Assembly: GCA_950295325.1 (NCBI GenBank) | Contig: OX485806.1 | Coordinates: forward strand, 9,796,001 to 9,860,000 | Length of the DNA: 64,000 nt | Reading direction: 5' to 3' | Source: Polytrichum commune | Taxonomy: Eukaryota > Streptophyta > Polytrichopsida > Polytrichales > Polytrichaceae | In this document: piece by piece, positions 38,301-50,077 of the stretch | Layout: every line of letters starts with the position of its first letter | How positions within the stretch are numbered: position 1 is the stretch's first letter | Translations under genes and position numbers: made by a program | The notes under the pieces: model-generated | What the model was told of the DNA's origin: nothing | Database searches by the model: none | Seen by the model: only the letters and a program-made list of their open reading frames with translations

Positions 38301-41300
38301 ATTTGCATAACACGGGCGGAATCACCAATCACATTCTTGGGAATATCATCTGTAGTCATCAGCATATATTCCCAGTTCAGAACCACTGCCTCTCAATAAT
38401 GCCTTCAAAGCATCATAAATCATGACATTCAGATATAGAATGTCTCATTGATGACATTTTTTCATGAAGACATGAACCTTCAGCAAATGAATTAGTCCTA
38501 ATCTTAATTCATAATTGTCAATATGAAGAGAAACATGATGACAGCCACCTTCACAAAGTTTTGAGGCAACTCCAAGGGAATCAGATCTATGGAAATTCAT
38601 TCATTTCAAGACAATATTGTACCTGCGAGGTCAAGAGATATAAAAAGGTTTTTGTTATCACACTGCACAGAAAAGACATCGATGAGAGCTGTGAGCTCCG
38701 CCTCTAAATTGAACTCTGCCTTCTCCAGAACAAGCTTCCCGGACTCAACCTGAACCCAAAACAATTTTCATAAGAAACCACCTCAAACTCTACAGGTGCT
38801 TCTAGGTGACAGCTATGCATACCAGGACCCATGACTGAACAGCTTGCCTACGGATGAGAAGGAACAAACAAAGATTCTGAGCCCTGTAGAGTGATGAAAC
38901 AGTTCCATTCAACCGTTGACAGTCGACCTATGATCATAAAGCTTCACCAGTAAGTGCAGTTACTCCTTGGAGATCTAAACATAATGTGATTTTTTTGTAA
39001 CCAGAAAAACATTTGGGTGAGATTTATAGAAGGTTGCTCTCTAGAAGGAAAAGGTATGGTAAAGTCCTGCATTTTGCTTTGGAGAAGATTACACTTGAAT
39101 TAGCTGGAAGGACATAAATATTTAACGAAAGAAAGAAAGAGGCATCTGGCAATGTCAATGTGACCAGCAAAAAAAGAAAGAAGCAAGTGAGAGGTCAACC
39201 TTTGCAATATCAAGAGCCGAATTTAAGAGTGACACTAGTGATGTTGCACACCGATGAATTTGGCGGACGCTTCCCTCATGCTCGACAGACAGGTTCTCCG
39301 TCAATAGCATATCTAAAAGCCCTATGATGCATGCCATTGGCGTCCTCAGCTCATGGCTGATGTGAACACCCACCAAGGTGTTAATAAATAAATGTTGTCC
39401 AAACACATAAACAACGCGCAAAGAGAACCTTGCAAATAACATTACTGCCTTCCAAATGCACTAAACCCTCCAATGGATCGCATATAGTGTGGCAGAACCT
39501 CTTACTACAGCGTAATACCACAGCAACATGGGAAAAATCTAGATATTGGGACCAGGCACTCCATTATGCTGCTGGTATAGTAATACTAGGTTTGGAGATT
39601 CATGGTGAAACAAAAGAGAATATGTTCTGAGCTAGTCACATCAAGTCACAAAACCTCTCGTAAGACAATGTGAGAAAGCCCACCAGAAACTAACCTCATA
39701 CTTGAAAGAAAATTGGTTTTGGCATCCCTGCTCGCTTCTGCCCTGCACTTGGCTTCTGACTGCCTTTGTATCTCTGCTCTGAGCTTCTCCTCAGCCTGTA
39801 CTTGCTCAACCAGAAGGTAGATAAGGCTGCAACCAATAAATACAACACCTATGGAAAGGAGGGGGAGCGAGATCCACGTAATACGAGTATAATAATCCAT
39901 AGGGCCCCAGAAACTGTGCCTTGGAATCATGACCACAACCGATAGCTTCACTGTCTTGAACGTGTAGGGCCAACTGTCTACAGAGTATCGCTTGCCCTTC
40001 AACACTACGTCAGCCACATGTGTTTCATTCATGGCTAGGTTTGCTAATCCCACTTGCGATTGAAGAAATGACTTGCCATCATTCAGCACTGAATTACGAT
40101 CTAATGGAGTATTCTCACACTCACTTCTGTTGCTTAGAACACAGACTGTTGGCTCAGACGAGAATAGAAGAGTTCCATGCTCATCTGCAATGAAGACGCT
40201 TCCCCCTGCCATACCAAACCTCATATCAACAACGTGACTGACTCAAGAAAAGTATTCTCATTTGAATATTGTTCCATCTCCTGTTGAGATTTTCTATATT
40301 ACATTTCAGCATTTGACCATATGATACGCTGGAAATCTGCAGCCTGAAAGATCTAATCTACAGGCTACACAACCTAAAGTGGAAGATATTGATTGTCTCT
40401 TCACTCTGCATAAGGGAAGGAGGACTTATGGCATGTTCAAACTAAGAACTCCATAACATGTCATCTACCATACCTTTCAGTTCCAATGATGCAATGAAGT
40501 CATTGATGGCAATAGCACTCAATGACGAGTGAATCAGGGCAACTTCTTTGGATGATTTGGCTCTTTTGGAAATGCCACACTGTACAAATGCTTGTCCACC
40601 TGTAAAAAAATCAATCCAGAGTTGATTTGAGCCCATTTCATAAATCTGCAGCCCTACAAGACATTCACTTCATCCACATGTTCAAATACACACAAAAGTA
40701 ACCATTAGCAGTTGGGCATCAAGAGTCATGCAAATAAACGTGACCACCAAAAAGTTACAGCACAAAATTTCTTACTTATCAAGCTCCGCCCAACCGTCCA
40801 AGTGAGGTTGTCAAGTGGATGGGAAATCGCCTCCTGAAACCAAGGTGTTTCATGAAGTGCAGTTGCTAGCTTTTGAACAGATGGCGGCCCCAGTGGATAT
40901 CCGGTCACCTCAGACACAAACTCTTTGTAATACACGGGAGAGCCATTGGTATCATTTGAGTAGAGGCAAAAATTACCCCTGAATCCCTCTATTTCATTAC
41001 TGTGGCCTCGATTGAACACTGCAGTGAGCCCATTCACCGCAGTCAACCCCAACGATGTAACAGCTGGGAGAGCTTTGAACACCGACCAAGCTGCGTCACG
41101 AATCTGCAATGGGCAGAAAAAACCTGCTGTCATTCAGAGGTTCAACCTGATGAGAGGGACAACATATATAAGGTTCTGTGTGGCTATCAGAGTTATCCTT
41201 TAACTCAATAGGACTTTTCGTCATGAGTTGGTCCCCTGTGATTTTCCATTGGTTGTTATGCACACAATATCAATACTTTTTTTCCACTTCCAGTGCATGC

Positions 41301-42325
41301 TCAAAGGTAATCTTTTGCATTTGAATAAAGAGGAAGCTATTGCAGTTCATTGAGGACTGAACTCATTTTAGCACCTCTTGGCATGCCAAAATGAGTTCTC
41401 AATGAACCAGTATAGATTTTTTTTGTTCAAACCTCCACTACCTCCAAGCGTGCACTGAAAACCTACCAAACATGGAAGGTGTTGTATGCAAAACAACCAA
41501 CTCCTGACCAAAAGTCATGTTGAGTTAGAGGATAACTCTAATAAGCCCAGTCTTTGTTGTGCCCCTTCAATTACAATCCAGTTGAAAACTTGGTAAGCTT
41601 CAAGGGCCATCCCAATACCTGCATGAAGTTCTCTCTGGTGAAGTCATCTCCAAGGAAGTTCTTCTCCATCAGGTTGGCAATTGCCATAGACCCATACGTG
41701 TTCATAGAAAAGATCTCATCCAGAAGCTCTGATGTGTTCTCAAGAATTTCATATCGCAGCGACTCAGAAAGACTTGCCACTGCACTTTTTGGATAACTGT
41801 GAGTGAAGTACCAGGTGCTGATTGTCAGAAGGCCAACCAAGACGGCCACCGCCACCTGTTGACAGGACAACCCAACTTTAGAAACAGCAAACTTTGAATT
41901 GTGGCTTGCTTTCTGATCTTGGGTGAAGTTTGCCACGGGCAACAAACACGCTTGGATCAGTGAAATTGTCTTGTTGTGCTGAAAGATACAGTTCAAGGCA
42001 TCATACAGTAGAGCATTCACCACAACTGGAAAGAGTTCATTGGTATTGCATACAAGACAATCAATGGAAAATCATGGGGACCAACTTCCAACAAAAAGTC
42101 CCATTTGAATTTAAGGATAACTCTAGTATGTCTTCGGCTAACCCAAATTCCGACAAACTCCTTCATGAAGGTTGACATCCATAATAATACGCTCACCATG
42201 ATAACAACACGGGAGACGGTGAGATTCCGGCTTGGATGGGGCAGCTCTTGCATGTGCTGCTCCAAAGGTCCATAGGACCCCTCCTTTTGCTGGGGCAGGT
42301 TCCAGACTGTAGAGAGTCGAAACAT
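35350..42325 (-). CDS. AHK1: AHK1-type hybrid histidine kinase (plant osmosensor family), complete, 11 coding exons
   Basis: Membrane hybrid histidine kinase; in the AHK1 family it senses osmotic or water status and starts a His-Asp phosphorelay. My spliced model has exons 42325-42197, 41855-41619, 41103-40776, 40599-40474, 40205-39695, 39356-39200, 38749-38623, 38349-38083, 37930-37873, 37455-36057 and 35643-35350. All have GT/AG borders and compatible phases, giving 1210 aa, close to the roughly 1200 aa of Arabidopsis AHK1. Domains seen: TM1 about 40-60; extracytoplasmic sensor about 61-381; TM2 about 382-406; a charged helical linker; H-box SHELRTP with His445; N-box GNSIKFT (Asn562); G1 DDTGPG (619-624); G2 GTGLGLG (650-656); a degenerate receiver-like middle, about 680-880; C-terminal receiver with E1061/D1062, phosphoacceptor Asp1111, Thr1143 and Lys1165. 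All catalytic residues are present, so it looks functional. The start ATG is supported by TM1 lying directly downstream and by total length. There is no coding neighbour with an obvious shared role. Confidence 0.92.
35691..36074 (-). repeat. Tandem duplication spanning the last splice donor of the AHK1-like gene
   Basis: Two diverged copies of a roughly 190-bp unit lie head to tail: 35691-35877 and 35880-36074. The second copy (upstream in the gene) contains the last codons of exon 10 and the true donor CAG|GTGGGT (exon end 36057). The other copy, inside the intron, keeps the same arrangement with a donor-like CAG|GTTGGT at about 35861. The copies share landmarks such as GCTCAYAGAGAAA, TTTGCACA and CCTGACAATYCATCA. 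The intron of 413 bp is therefore largely made by this duplication. Seen directly; any effect on splicing is inference. Confidence 0.75.
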
Positions 42326-42829
42326 CTTGGGCTCCCCCGAAAATAATAAGCCTCTGCCTAAATGCTTGATGCGACCAGCTAAAAAAAGTCACCCAAAGCA
42401 TCTTCTAGTATAAGTACTGCAAACATTGTCTTCTTGGTCCATTCCTTGTAACCTCCTCCTCATTATCATAACCACCGTGTCCATTCTAACCACAGGAAGG
42501 TGGTGATCTCATAGCCTCCCAAGTGTAATATAGCCATCCTCTTCTCTCGTTGAAGACAAAATCATGAACATGCACCAAACTTCATTGTATCTGTAACCCA
42601 AGTGCCAGTTATTGCTGGCCTTTCACTTATTATCACCTATCTTCTTCTCTACCTGCCTTCGCAACGCATTGCCATTCAATGCTGCAGTATCATAGAGTGT
42701 GTGTCCAAATGCAGCACTTGGAAAAAAAATTCTCCACTTTTCGTTGTCGTATCAGACCTGAAGCAAAGGTAAATTTGAAAGTTAAGCTCAAAACCAACTT
42801 TCATGGAGTTGGAGATAAATAACAGCAGG

Positions 42830-43860
42830 TTAGAGTCATCATCTTCTAAACAAGAGCAAAATGGGGCATTGTATCCAAGATCCGTTCGCCAAAACAGAGG
42901 CTCAATATCATTATTAGTCCGAGTCATGTCAATACATCACCATGTTAGTGAACTCACAACCATGGAACTGCAGTTGAACTTTCAAGCAATCTGATGGGTC
43001 TCTTTGCAGGAGGCATCATCCCTTCCTAAAAAGGCAAAAATTACACCCATTAATTACACTCCCTGGCATTGTGATACACATTGGTATTGAAAATAGTCAC
43101 CATAGAATGCACAGCCTCATATGACTGTAGTCCTTATTGGGTCCAAAATAATAATGAGCAATTGGAACATTGCATCACCCTCTAACCCAATCAAAGCTCA
43201 ATGTCATTCACAATCAGTCATGTTAAGTCATGATGTTCCTTGCTAATCATGCTCAATACATCACCATGTTAGTAGTGACTTGAAACAATGGAAACTGTGG
43301 TCAAATATTTGAGCAATCATATGGATCCCCTTTTGCAGAAGGAATCCCCTATCTTAAACCAGGAAGCAAGTGGATTCAGTGGTGCATTCTTGAGATACTG
43401 AAATAGCCACCATAGCATGCACAGCCTTCCTATGTCCCCTTCCATGGCCAAAATTGGATTCCGGGCTCCGGCATGAAGGAATTTCAGGTAGTTGTGCACA
43501 TTCATATGACCGGAGTCCTTATTGGGTCCAGCAATAGTGAACAAGTGGGGCATTGCACCAAATATCATCCTTTAACCCAAATGGAGGTCACTCAATGTTG
43601 TTCAGTCATGTAAATCAATCACGAATATCTGCTACTCATGCTCAATACATTACCATGTTAATGGTGACTCATCAAATCAATGGAGCTACTGTTGAACGAA
43701 CTTTCAAGCAATCTAATGGTATTGCATAGTCACCATAGCCATGCACAGCTTTTCCTGTCTCCAAAAATTTCAGTGGCCGAAAATTGGATTCAGGGCTCCA
43801 GCACCAAGAATTACAGGTGATTCATATCCCCGGAGCCCTTATTGAGTCCATCAAAACTAA
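42830..43860. repeat. Three diverged tandem repeats upstream of the AHK1-like start
   Basis: A unit of about 325-390 bp occurs three times in direct order. The shared anchor CAATACATCACCATGTTA (one mismatch in the last copy) begins at 42930, 43254 and 43643. Around it recur GAGCAAT/CAAGCAATC, a CACCATAG..ATGCACAGC block, GGAGTCCTTATTGGGTCCA and GGGGCATTGYAYC. The copies are clearly diverged, so the duplications are not recent. The block lies in the possible leader intron or promoter of the kinase gene. Confidence 0.75.
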
Positions 43861-44903
43861 GAGACGGAAAAATGCCACGTTCTATATCCAAACGCCATGA
43901 AGGGTCTACATTGGTAGGCCTCAATGGGTTGTGGTCGAGGTCATCATGGCTCCCACATATAGAAACTTAGAAACTTGGATTCAAATTGAAGGGAATCGAT
44001 ACCCAGCAATGTTAAAGGACTGCTGCTGCCTTACTAACATTTTCCGGCTGAATGAGAAAAAGGGGGTTAACATAACCTCAAGGCGCCCATATTATAACCT
44101 CAAGCAAATTATATACGTATAGCGTACTGTAAGGCATATCCCTTATAAATAGCGCAGCTGAATGAGGAAGGGCATCTTGAAGTTGCTTTTTCCAAATGTG
44201 TCAAATGCCATCCTGTATGTGTGTTTTCGCTTCCGCCAAGTAAGATTTTGTTCCTCATTCACTCACTCGTTCGACGAATTGAGTGTCACTCCTAAGTAAA
44301 AAGAGAGTAAATCTCTCTGTCTCTCTCCGCCTCTCTCTCTACTCCACCTCAGCTAGTTTTTTTCTTACTTACCAACCCACCTGCCAATGCTCTCAGGCGC
44401 TTCCTTTGTCAGACCTAAAGCAGCTACTATTGTTTTAGACAGGCCATCTCCACTACACAAACCAACCAACCAACCATTCCACACAACCAAATCCTCCAAA
44501 GTGCCCAAACAGGGAATGATGCATCACAAGGAACAAAACTCACTGGAAGCTAATTCGGCCAAATCATCAAGGCGCCTAAGGAAGAACCAGCCCTCTCCTC
44601 TCCTCTCCTATTCATGAGACCTTGTCAGACCTAAAGTGGCTGTCACCTACTCTACCCAACACGGCCGGCCGAAGTTTCTGTCGAATGGTCGATTGGTAAC
44701 TTAACCCAAACATACACACCAAAGATGGAACAAGAAGAACAAAAACTACAATAGCCTTCACGGATTGTCATGTCGCAGGTACCTATTCATCAACATCACA
44801 AAAAGAAGAAATGGCGCCACATTGACCACCACGAAGCCTTTACACACACGCTTGATTGCTTGCTTCGAATGATAACCTCACTTCCGTCAAAGTAACAGCA
44901 GCA

Positions 44904-44937
44904 GAAGAAGAAGAAGAAGAAGAAGAAGAAGAAGAAG
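44904..44937. repeat. GAA trinucleotide microsatellite (CTT on the gene strand)
   Basis: About eleven uninterrupted AGA/GAA units. On the strand of the AHK1-like gene this reads as a CTT run, a common element of plant 5' leaders. It supports, weakly, the idea that transcribed leader sequence lies here. Confidence 0.9.
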
Positions 44938-45604
44938 CACACTCCCGAAAATCTAAGAAGAGGCAGAGGAAGAGGACGAGGAGTTGAGAAGTAGAAGCAT
45001 GCAAGCATACAAGCAAGCAAACCCACCTCCGATGTCTGTCTCTGTCTGTCCGTCTGCTGACATAATCCCCCGCTCATTTAATTTTTTCCTACCGCCATAG
45101 ACGAGAGAAGAACTTGAGAAGAAAGATCAGATTCACCACCACAAAAGCAGCCACAGCCAAAGCCAAAAAGCATGGAAATAGCAGCAACAACAAGAGCAGT
45201 AAGTTAAGAAATGCTAATAAGTAGTTGTTGGAGAACCCTAACCCAATAATTTTGTGAGTGAGAGTGTGTTTGTTTTCCAACAAGCGTGACGCCGCAACGT
45301 TCGGCCCAGCCCCCGCACTTCACTGAACTTAACCCAGCCATGAGACTCCGGCCAGTTCCCAAATGATAGGATAAAAAGGAGGGGGCATGCCATACCATAC
45401 ATACCTTCAAGCAAAGCCCTGTAGGCTGAGTGCAGACCAACCAACCACATTTCTGTCCACACCACGGAAACCCGCGGAAAAAGCAGCGGCAACAGCAACA
45501 GGGACTACTTAACTTTACTTAACTTACTTACAGAAATCATCGTCCGACAACAACTCCTCACAGTAATACGTAAGTTCAGCTAAAGTGCCAAAGGAATGAA
45601 ATGA

Positions 45605-46025
45605 ACCAACTCGGTGAGCAGTCAGTAAGCCAGTAACATCGTAAAGTGCATAAAGCAACGATCATTGATGTTCTTCAAACTTCCATGTAAAAGGTTTAAG
45701 TGTTGCCAGAGATGACTCTCATGAGTGATAAGTAAGTATTGGTAGGACATAGCCTAGCCTTGCCACACATACACATACTACACGTATTACACTCATAGTT
45801 TAAGTACTAATCAGTATTGATCATGTGAGACATACAATCAGTGCAAGATGATTAGCAAAGTGATCAGTAGTAAGCCGGCAACATAAAGTATGATGATGAT
45901 GTTCAAGCTTACATGTAATTTAAGCAGTGTTGCCATGGATAGTGATGAATAATAAGTAAGTATTGGTGGGACATAGCTAGCCTCTCACACATACTACACA
46001 GATATTATGTATTATAAGTACTGAC
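45605..46025. repeat. About 245-bp direct repeat, two diverged units
   Basis: Both units carry CAGTARTAAGCC/CAGTAAGCCAGTAACAT, GATGTTCAAGCTTACATGTAA-like sequence, GTGTTGCC, GTGATRARTAAGTAAGTATT and GGACATAGC..TAGCC followed by CACACATAC. No gene seen. Confidence 0.7.
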
Positions 46026-46498
46026 TTAGTGGTTCCTTTACCTGATCACTTTACAGAAGCCGTCAGCCCTCCACCACGCCCGGAAGCCCCCATGTCCTAC
46101 GCAGCTTGCGTGGCACTGCAGCAGGCCCCACTCATCAGCTATCTCACAAAAAAGGTGCTTATTAACTTACTTTACCTTACCCCTAATTTTATCCCATGGT
46201 TGAGGAAAGCAGAAACAACAACTCCTGGCTCTACGCAACTACGGTTCCATATACAAATTACCTTACGGCTACAAGCCTCTGGGACTTCGAGTCTTGAGTC
46301 TTGACTGACCCTTATTAGTCCAGTATTAGGATTGAATGGTGATGACTTTGAACTGCTACTACTCCATGGTGTTATTCCTCTTAACACACATGTTGATACT
46401 CTGGCAGAGTGAGTCCAATTAGGGTTAAGTTATGGTTATAAGTAAGTAGGTACTTATACTTATTAGTCTGATTTCTGTCACTTTGAAGTATAACTAAC

Positions 46499-47040
46499 TC
46501 CATGTGATTTCTTCTTTTGTTGCGCAAGTTGAGGGGTTCGTTGTTGATGATGATGTGGGTCATATAACTTTAAGTGCTCTTACTATCAAACGACGGGTTA
46601 AAAGATATGGTGGCTTCAGATTTTAGGTTTCTATGCTTACACCAAACCCATATACTGAGTTTAAGGATAAAGTGGGTTAAGGAGAGTGATTTTTGTCACT
46701 AACTTACTCAGCTACTCCGTGTGATTCTTCTCGTGTTGTGCAAGTTGAGATGATCGATGATGTCGCTCTTACTATCAAACGATGGGTTACAAGAAATGGT
46801 GGGTTCCAGATTTCAGGTTTCTATGGATACACCGAACCCACATTGTGGGTTGAAGGGTTAAGTGGGTTAGGGAGTCTGCTTTTTTTCGCTAACTTACTTG
46901 CTAAGCTACTCCACATGATGATTCTTCTTGTGTTGCGCAATTCGAGGGGATCGATGATGTCGCTCTTAAGTACCATCAAACGATAGGTTAAGAGAAATGG
47001 TGGGTTTCAGATTTCGATGCAGGGTTTAAGGGTACTAAGA
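46499..47040. repeat. About 200-216-bp tandem repeat, three diverged units
   Basis: Anchors CTCCATGTGATTTCTTC (46499), CTCCGTGTGATTCTTCTC (46715) and CTCCACATGATGATTCTTC (46912) are each followed by TGTTGYGCAA, GATGATGTCGCTCTTA-like sequence, ATCAAACGA..GGTTA and GGTTTCAGATTTC. Open frames within are short and not conserved between units. Confidence 0.75.
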
Positions 47041-47477
47041 GCGAGGTTAGGTTAGGTTATAGACGGTTCCTCGAGCAATTGCGATCGCATATAAGGATCT
47101 AAATTGGGTTTTGCTACTGTGAAATGATACGATAGTTTTTTAAAGAAAAGCTTGGTTGTCTGACTCTTGTTCTCAGCAATTTCAGATTTCGATGCAGGGT
47201 TCCATTATCGAAGGATTTTCGAGCATCAATTAATCAAATGGCGATGATGCATTAGTATAGGTACATCAGAGCTCGTGGTTCCTTAACATGCACCTTAAGA
47301 ATCTAAACTGGCTTTTTTTTTGCATACTCAAGTGAGATATTCTTATCCTATTGGAAAGTGATGATGACGAGCAAGTACCCAAGTCTTCTTTCTTCTTCTT
47401 TGTTTTTTACTTTTTAGGTGTGTTTGTGTGGGTTTAGCCAAACTATGTAGCTCACTTTTCTTTTCTGCCTATCAAGC

Positions 47478-48512
47478 TCAGCGTACGTGAAATGTGCCAT
47501 CACCATCGACACCAAGATCGTGTCTCCGGATCGAGTTTGCGTACTCCATCTTCAAAGTTTCGATGATGGATTTAGCCTGCACATCACTCTTCCGGGCGGT
47601 AGTTCTTCCCAAAAATTGTGCAGTCTCAACCTTATGTAAGGCACTTCAAGTCGGGATATGCCAAGGATTCACGTTGAATGACAGTTGAATCCTTGACATA
47701 TGATCCCAACTTGAAGTGCAAACTTGAAGGAACTTCTCGGGTTCACTTCCTTTGTAGAAATCTTCGTGCCCAACTAATACAGCTTCTGGAAGGCATCTAT
47801 CGTCTCTCATGTCTATGTGGAGACTATACAGTAGATTCACCGAATGTTTTTTTTTAAACTGCTTCTCGCTTGGTTCAAGTCCTCCATTCTTCGGCTGCCT
47901 ACTTCGAGAATTTCTCATGCACATTTTCCCATACACATTTTCCCAGTTCAAAGCTTGCATCTCCAAATTTATGCTCTCAAACTGGGGAGGGATTCATCAC
48001 CATTGACATCCGATCACCATTGACATCCGCTCATGAGAATCCTATGGTTGTTTGCTGCAGGGATTAAATTGCTGGCTGAAAATTAATTGAATGCTCTTAA
48101 GTTTCAAGGCTATTTTAAGTGTCCGGGGAGATTTTGGGCACAATCGGTCGAGATCCAAGTGTTTCCAAGTCCAGCCGGTTACATGTTCGTAACTTTCAGT
48201 CTCTCTTTATTAATTTAAGGTATATTCTATAGATTCCTCTAAAATGATCGTCAATCTGCCTAAAGTCTTGAACTTGCAACTTGGTCTTGCTTAAATTCCT
48301 TGGATTTTTTGGAGATACTGACAAATTTGTACCAGATTCAGGGGGGTTTTAGGTACTGAGGCAATGAGTTGGCCATGGCAGAGTACTCTACAGTTCCCAT
48401 GAACATCAAATACGGCCATGATGTAAGCTAATTCTACCCCAAAAGTTTTCCACAATGCTACGGTACTCGAAAGAAAATCCACATTGCGTCCTGGCATATC
48501 AATTGCTGACAA
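47478..48512 (-). pseudogene. Unidentified minus-strand coding-like fragments, perhaps a broken or spliced gene
   Basis: Three stretches read like protein on the minus strand. About 48,512-48,360 contains SAIDMPGRNVDFLSS and WKTFGVELAYIMAVFDVHG. About 47,966-47,705 contains KKKHSVNLLYSLHIDMRDD and EAVLVGHEDFYKGSEPEKFL. 47,630-47,478 contains VETAQFLGRTTARKSDVQ, then IIETLKMEYANSIRRHD and a stop. The third is preceded by AG and could splice in frame after KFLQ, though the donor would be weak. Between the first two lies a repeat fragment also found near 54,440 and 53,800 (AACCGGYTGGACTTGSAAAC). I recognise no family. A decayed gene, or a gene with introns, are both possible. Confidence 0.35.
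47641..47719. ncRNA. Candidate small-RNA hairpin (miRNA-like foldback)
   Basis: Arms 47641-47671 and 47686-47719 pair over about 29 of 31-34 positions, with a 14-base loop, two mismatches and one 3-base bulge. The arms start GCACTTCAAGTC and end CCCAACTTGAAGTGC. I do not recognise a known miRNA family. Could equally be a small foldback insertion; it lies inside the coding-like region of the minus strand. Confidence 0.4.
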
Positions 48513-48600
48513 TGAATGGATTGATGCGCATGGGTCTCATTCAAAGCTCATGTGCATCGATGTGCGTTTCTGCTATGGCTAGCATCTACAACACTAAAAG

Positions 48601-48870
48601 AGTCCTATTAGTGTGGGTGGAAATTTATCGTGGAAGAAATTACCATGGCCCACTCTAATTGCCTACATAGCCAGGTGGAAATATTGTGAGTTGTAAGATC
48701 CCAGGTCTTCCCCTCAATCTTCTTCGCAACTTCCAACCAACACCTTGTGTAAAATGAAATAGTCATTTTACATCAAAAGTAGCATAAATAAAAAGATTCA
48801 CCCTACATCAATTTCTTAGAAACATTATTGTGGGTTCTGGAGTTTTATTATGGTCCACATTAATAGGACT
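48601..48870. mobile_element. 270-bp inverted-repeat element (AGTCCTATTA ends)
   Basis: Ends AGTCCTATTAGTGTGGGTGG and TGGTCCACATTAATAGGACT are inverted. Fragments of the same family (TTAGTGTGGGTT, CCACACTAATAGGACTA) occur near 1,467, 9,260, 9,760 and 59,050. The target duplication is unclear. It lies directly upstream of the coding-like fragments of 47,478-48,512. Confidence 0.7.
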
Positions 48871-49665
48871 ATTTGTGTAGCTTCGAGTCTTTAAACAAGA
48901 GAATCGCAATCAATCAACTTGCCCTATTTCCATGGCAGCTTCCACACTAATTACCCCTCAGTTTCATATTGATTGTCCAATATGATATATTCCCCGTAAG
49001 TACAAAAACATCAGCGTTGTCATGCAATACATGTGTCATGCATGCATGTTTGTGGCTCTACATAGGTGGTGGGAAAGTTAGCAACAACAGCACAAAAAAC
49101 AGTCACAAGGAGCTCTCAGCTCAATCACCTGTTATTGTTGTGATTATTATTACTAATCCTTTAATACGTAAAGCATTTGTTGGCTATCAAAAGATGGTCT
49201 CAATGCACCAAATATTACATTGTTCGAGTATTGTATGCAAATGTTATGAAAGTTCAAAGTTTCACTAGTGGATGTATCACAACAATAGATGGTAAAGACA
49301 AATGTATTGCATACATCACCATACAATCATTTCGAGACAAAATGATCACCCCATTTGGACAATCAATTGGAGACAACAAAGTGCCATGTGTTGCAAACCC
49401 ATTGGTTGAAACATGTGGTAAAGTTGACATGGTATTTGCTACTTTCAAAACTTGTGTCATTGACCTAAAAACAAAACGAGAGAGAGATATTTCCGATGCT
49501 ACAAAACTTTGAGATCTTTTGAGTTATTTCTCGAAATTCATTCTATTCAAGAAGTACACAAGTGGTGAGAGAAGCAAAGAGTGTCTACACTAATTTGTGC
49601 AAGTAGGTTGCCTCTTTACTCGTGCAAATTACACTGGGTCAAAACCATATCACAAACATTTTTAA

Positions 49666-50077
49666 GAGTGTCCCCACCAGACCGGGCATGGGGCATGCTA
49701 ACGTCAAAAATAGGGCATCTTGGGTTCTTAGGTGGCGGTACCAGCATAAATTGAGCCCCACCAATGTCCAGTCCCCCATAGAACCGACCCGGGTATAGTA
49801 AAGACCTTCCCCCGCCATAAATGGTTCTTATAAAGGCCCTCCTCCAGCCCGCCAAGAGATTACTTTAATATCATATACTCCGATATCCTACTTTATCCCA
49901 TGTCAAATAATAGGTGTCGTTGTCTTATTGATTGCTTCCTGATTATACTTGGGGTATGCCTAGGCTTTAGTGGGCTTTGACTCAAGATGAGTTGCCCCGC
50001 CCAAGATGGAGGGCTCCTTGAGGGTATAAAATATTATATACTCTATTTGGCGTGTACCCTATCTGGTGGGGATGCTC
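49666..50077. mobile_element. MITE family B, copy 1 (Tourist-like)
   Basis: A 412-bp element with inverted termini GAGTGTCCCCACCAGACCGG and its partner ending CTGGTGGGGATGCTC, flanked by TAA on both sides (49663-49665 and 50078-50080). Contains GC-rich blocks such as GGTGGCGGTACC. Open frames inside are accidental: they recur in the other copy without conserved length. Confidence 0.92.

Larger units (their letters stand above)
42326..45520 (-). other. Upstream region and possible spliced leader of the AHK1-like gene
   Basis: Immediately upstream of the start codon a T-run followed by AG (acceptor at 42379-42380) could end a 5' UTR intron. Far upstream, a strong donor-like AAG|GTATGT reads on the minus strand at 45405-45403. 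It lies within GC-richer, CTT/CTG-rich sequence (44,800-45,500), of a composition common in plant leaders. A second donor-like site AATAG|GTACCT is near 44778. This fits a long leader with one or more introns, but without transcripts it is only a suggestion. The interval also holds a three-copy diverged repeat (42,830-43,860) and a GAA/CTT microsatellite. Confidence 0.3.
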
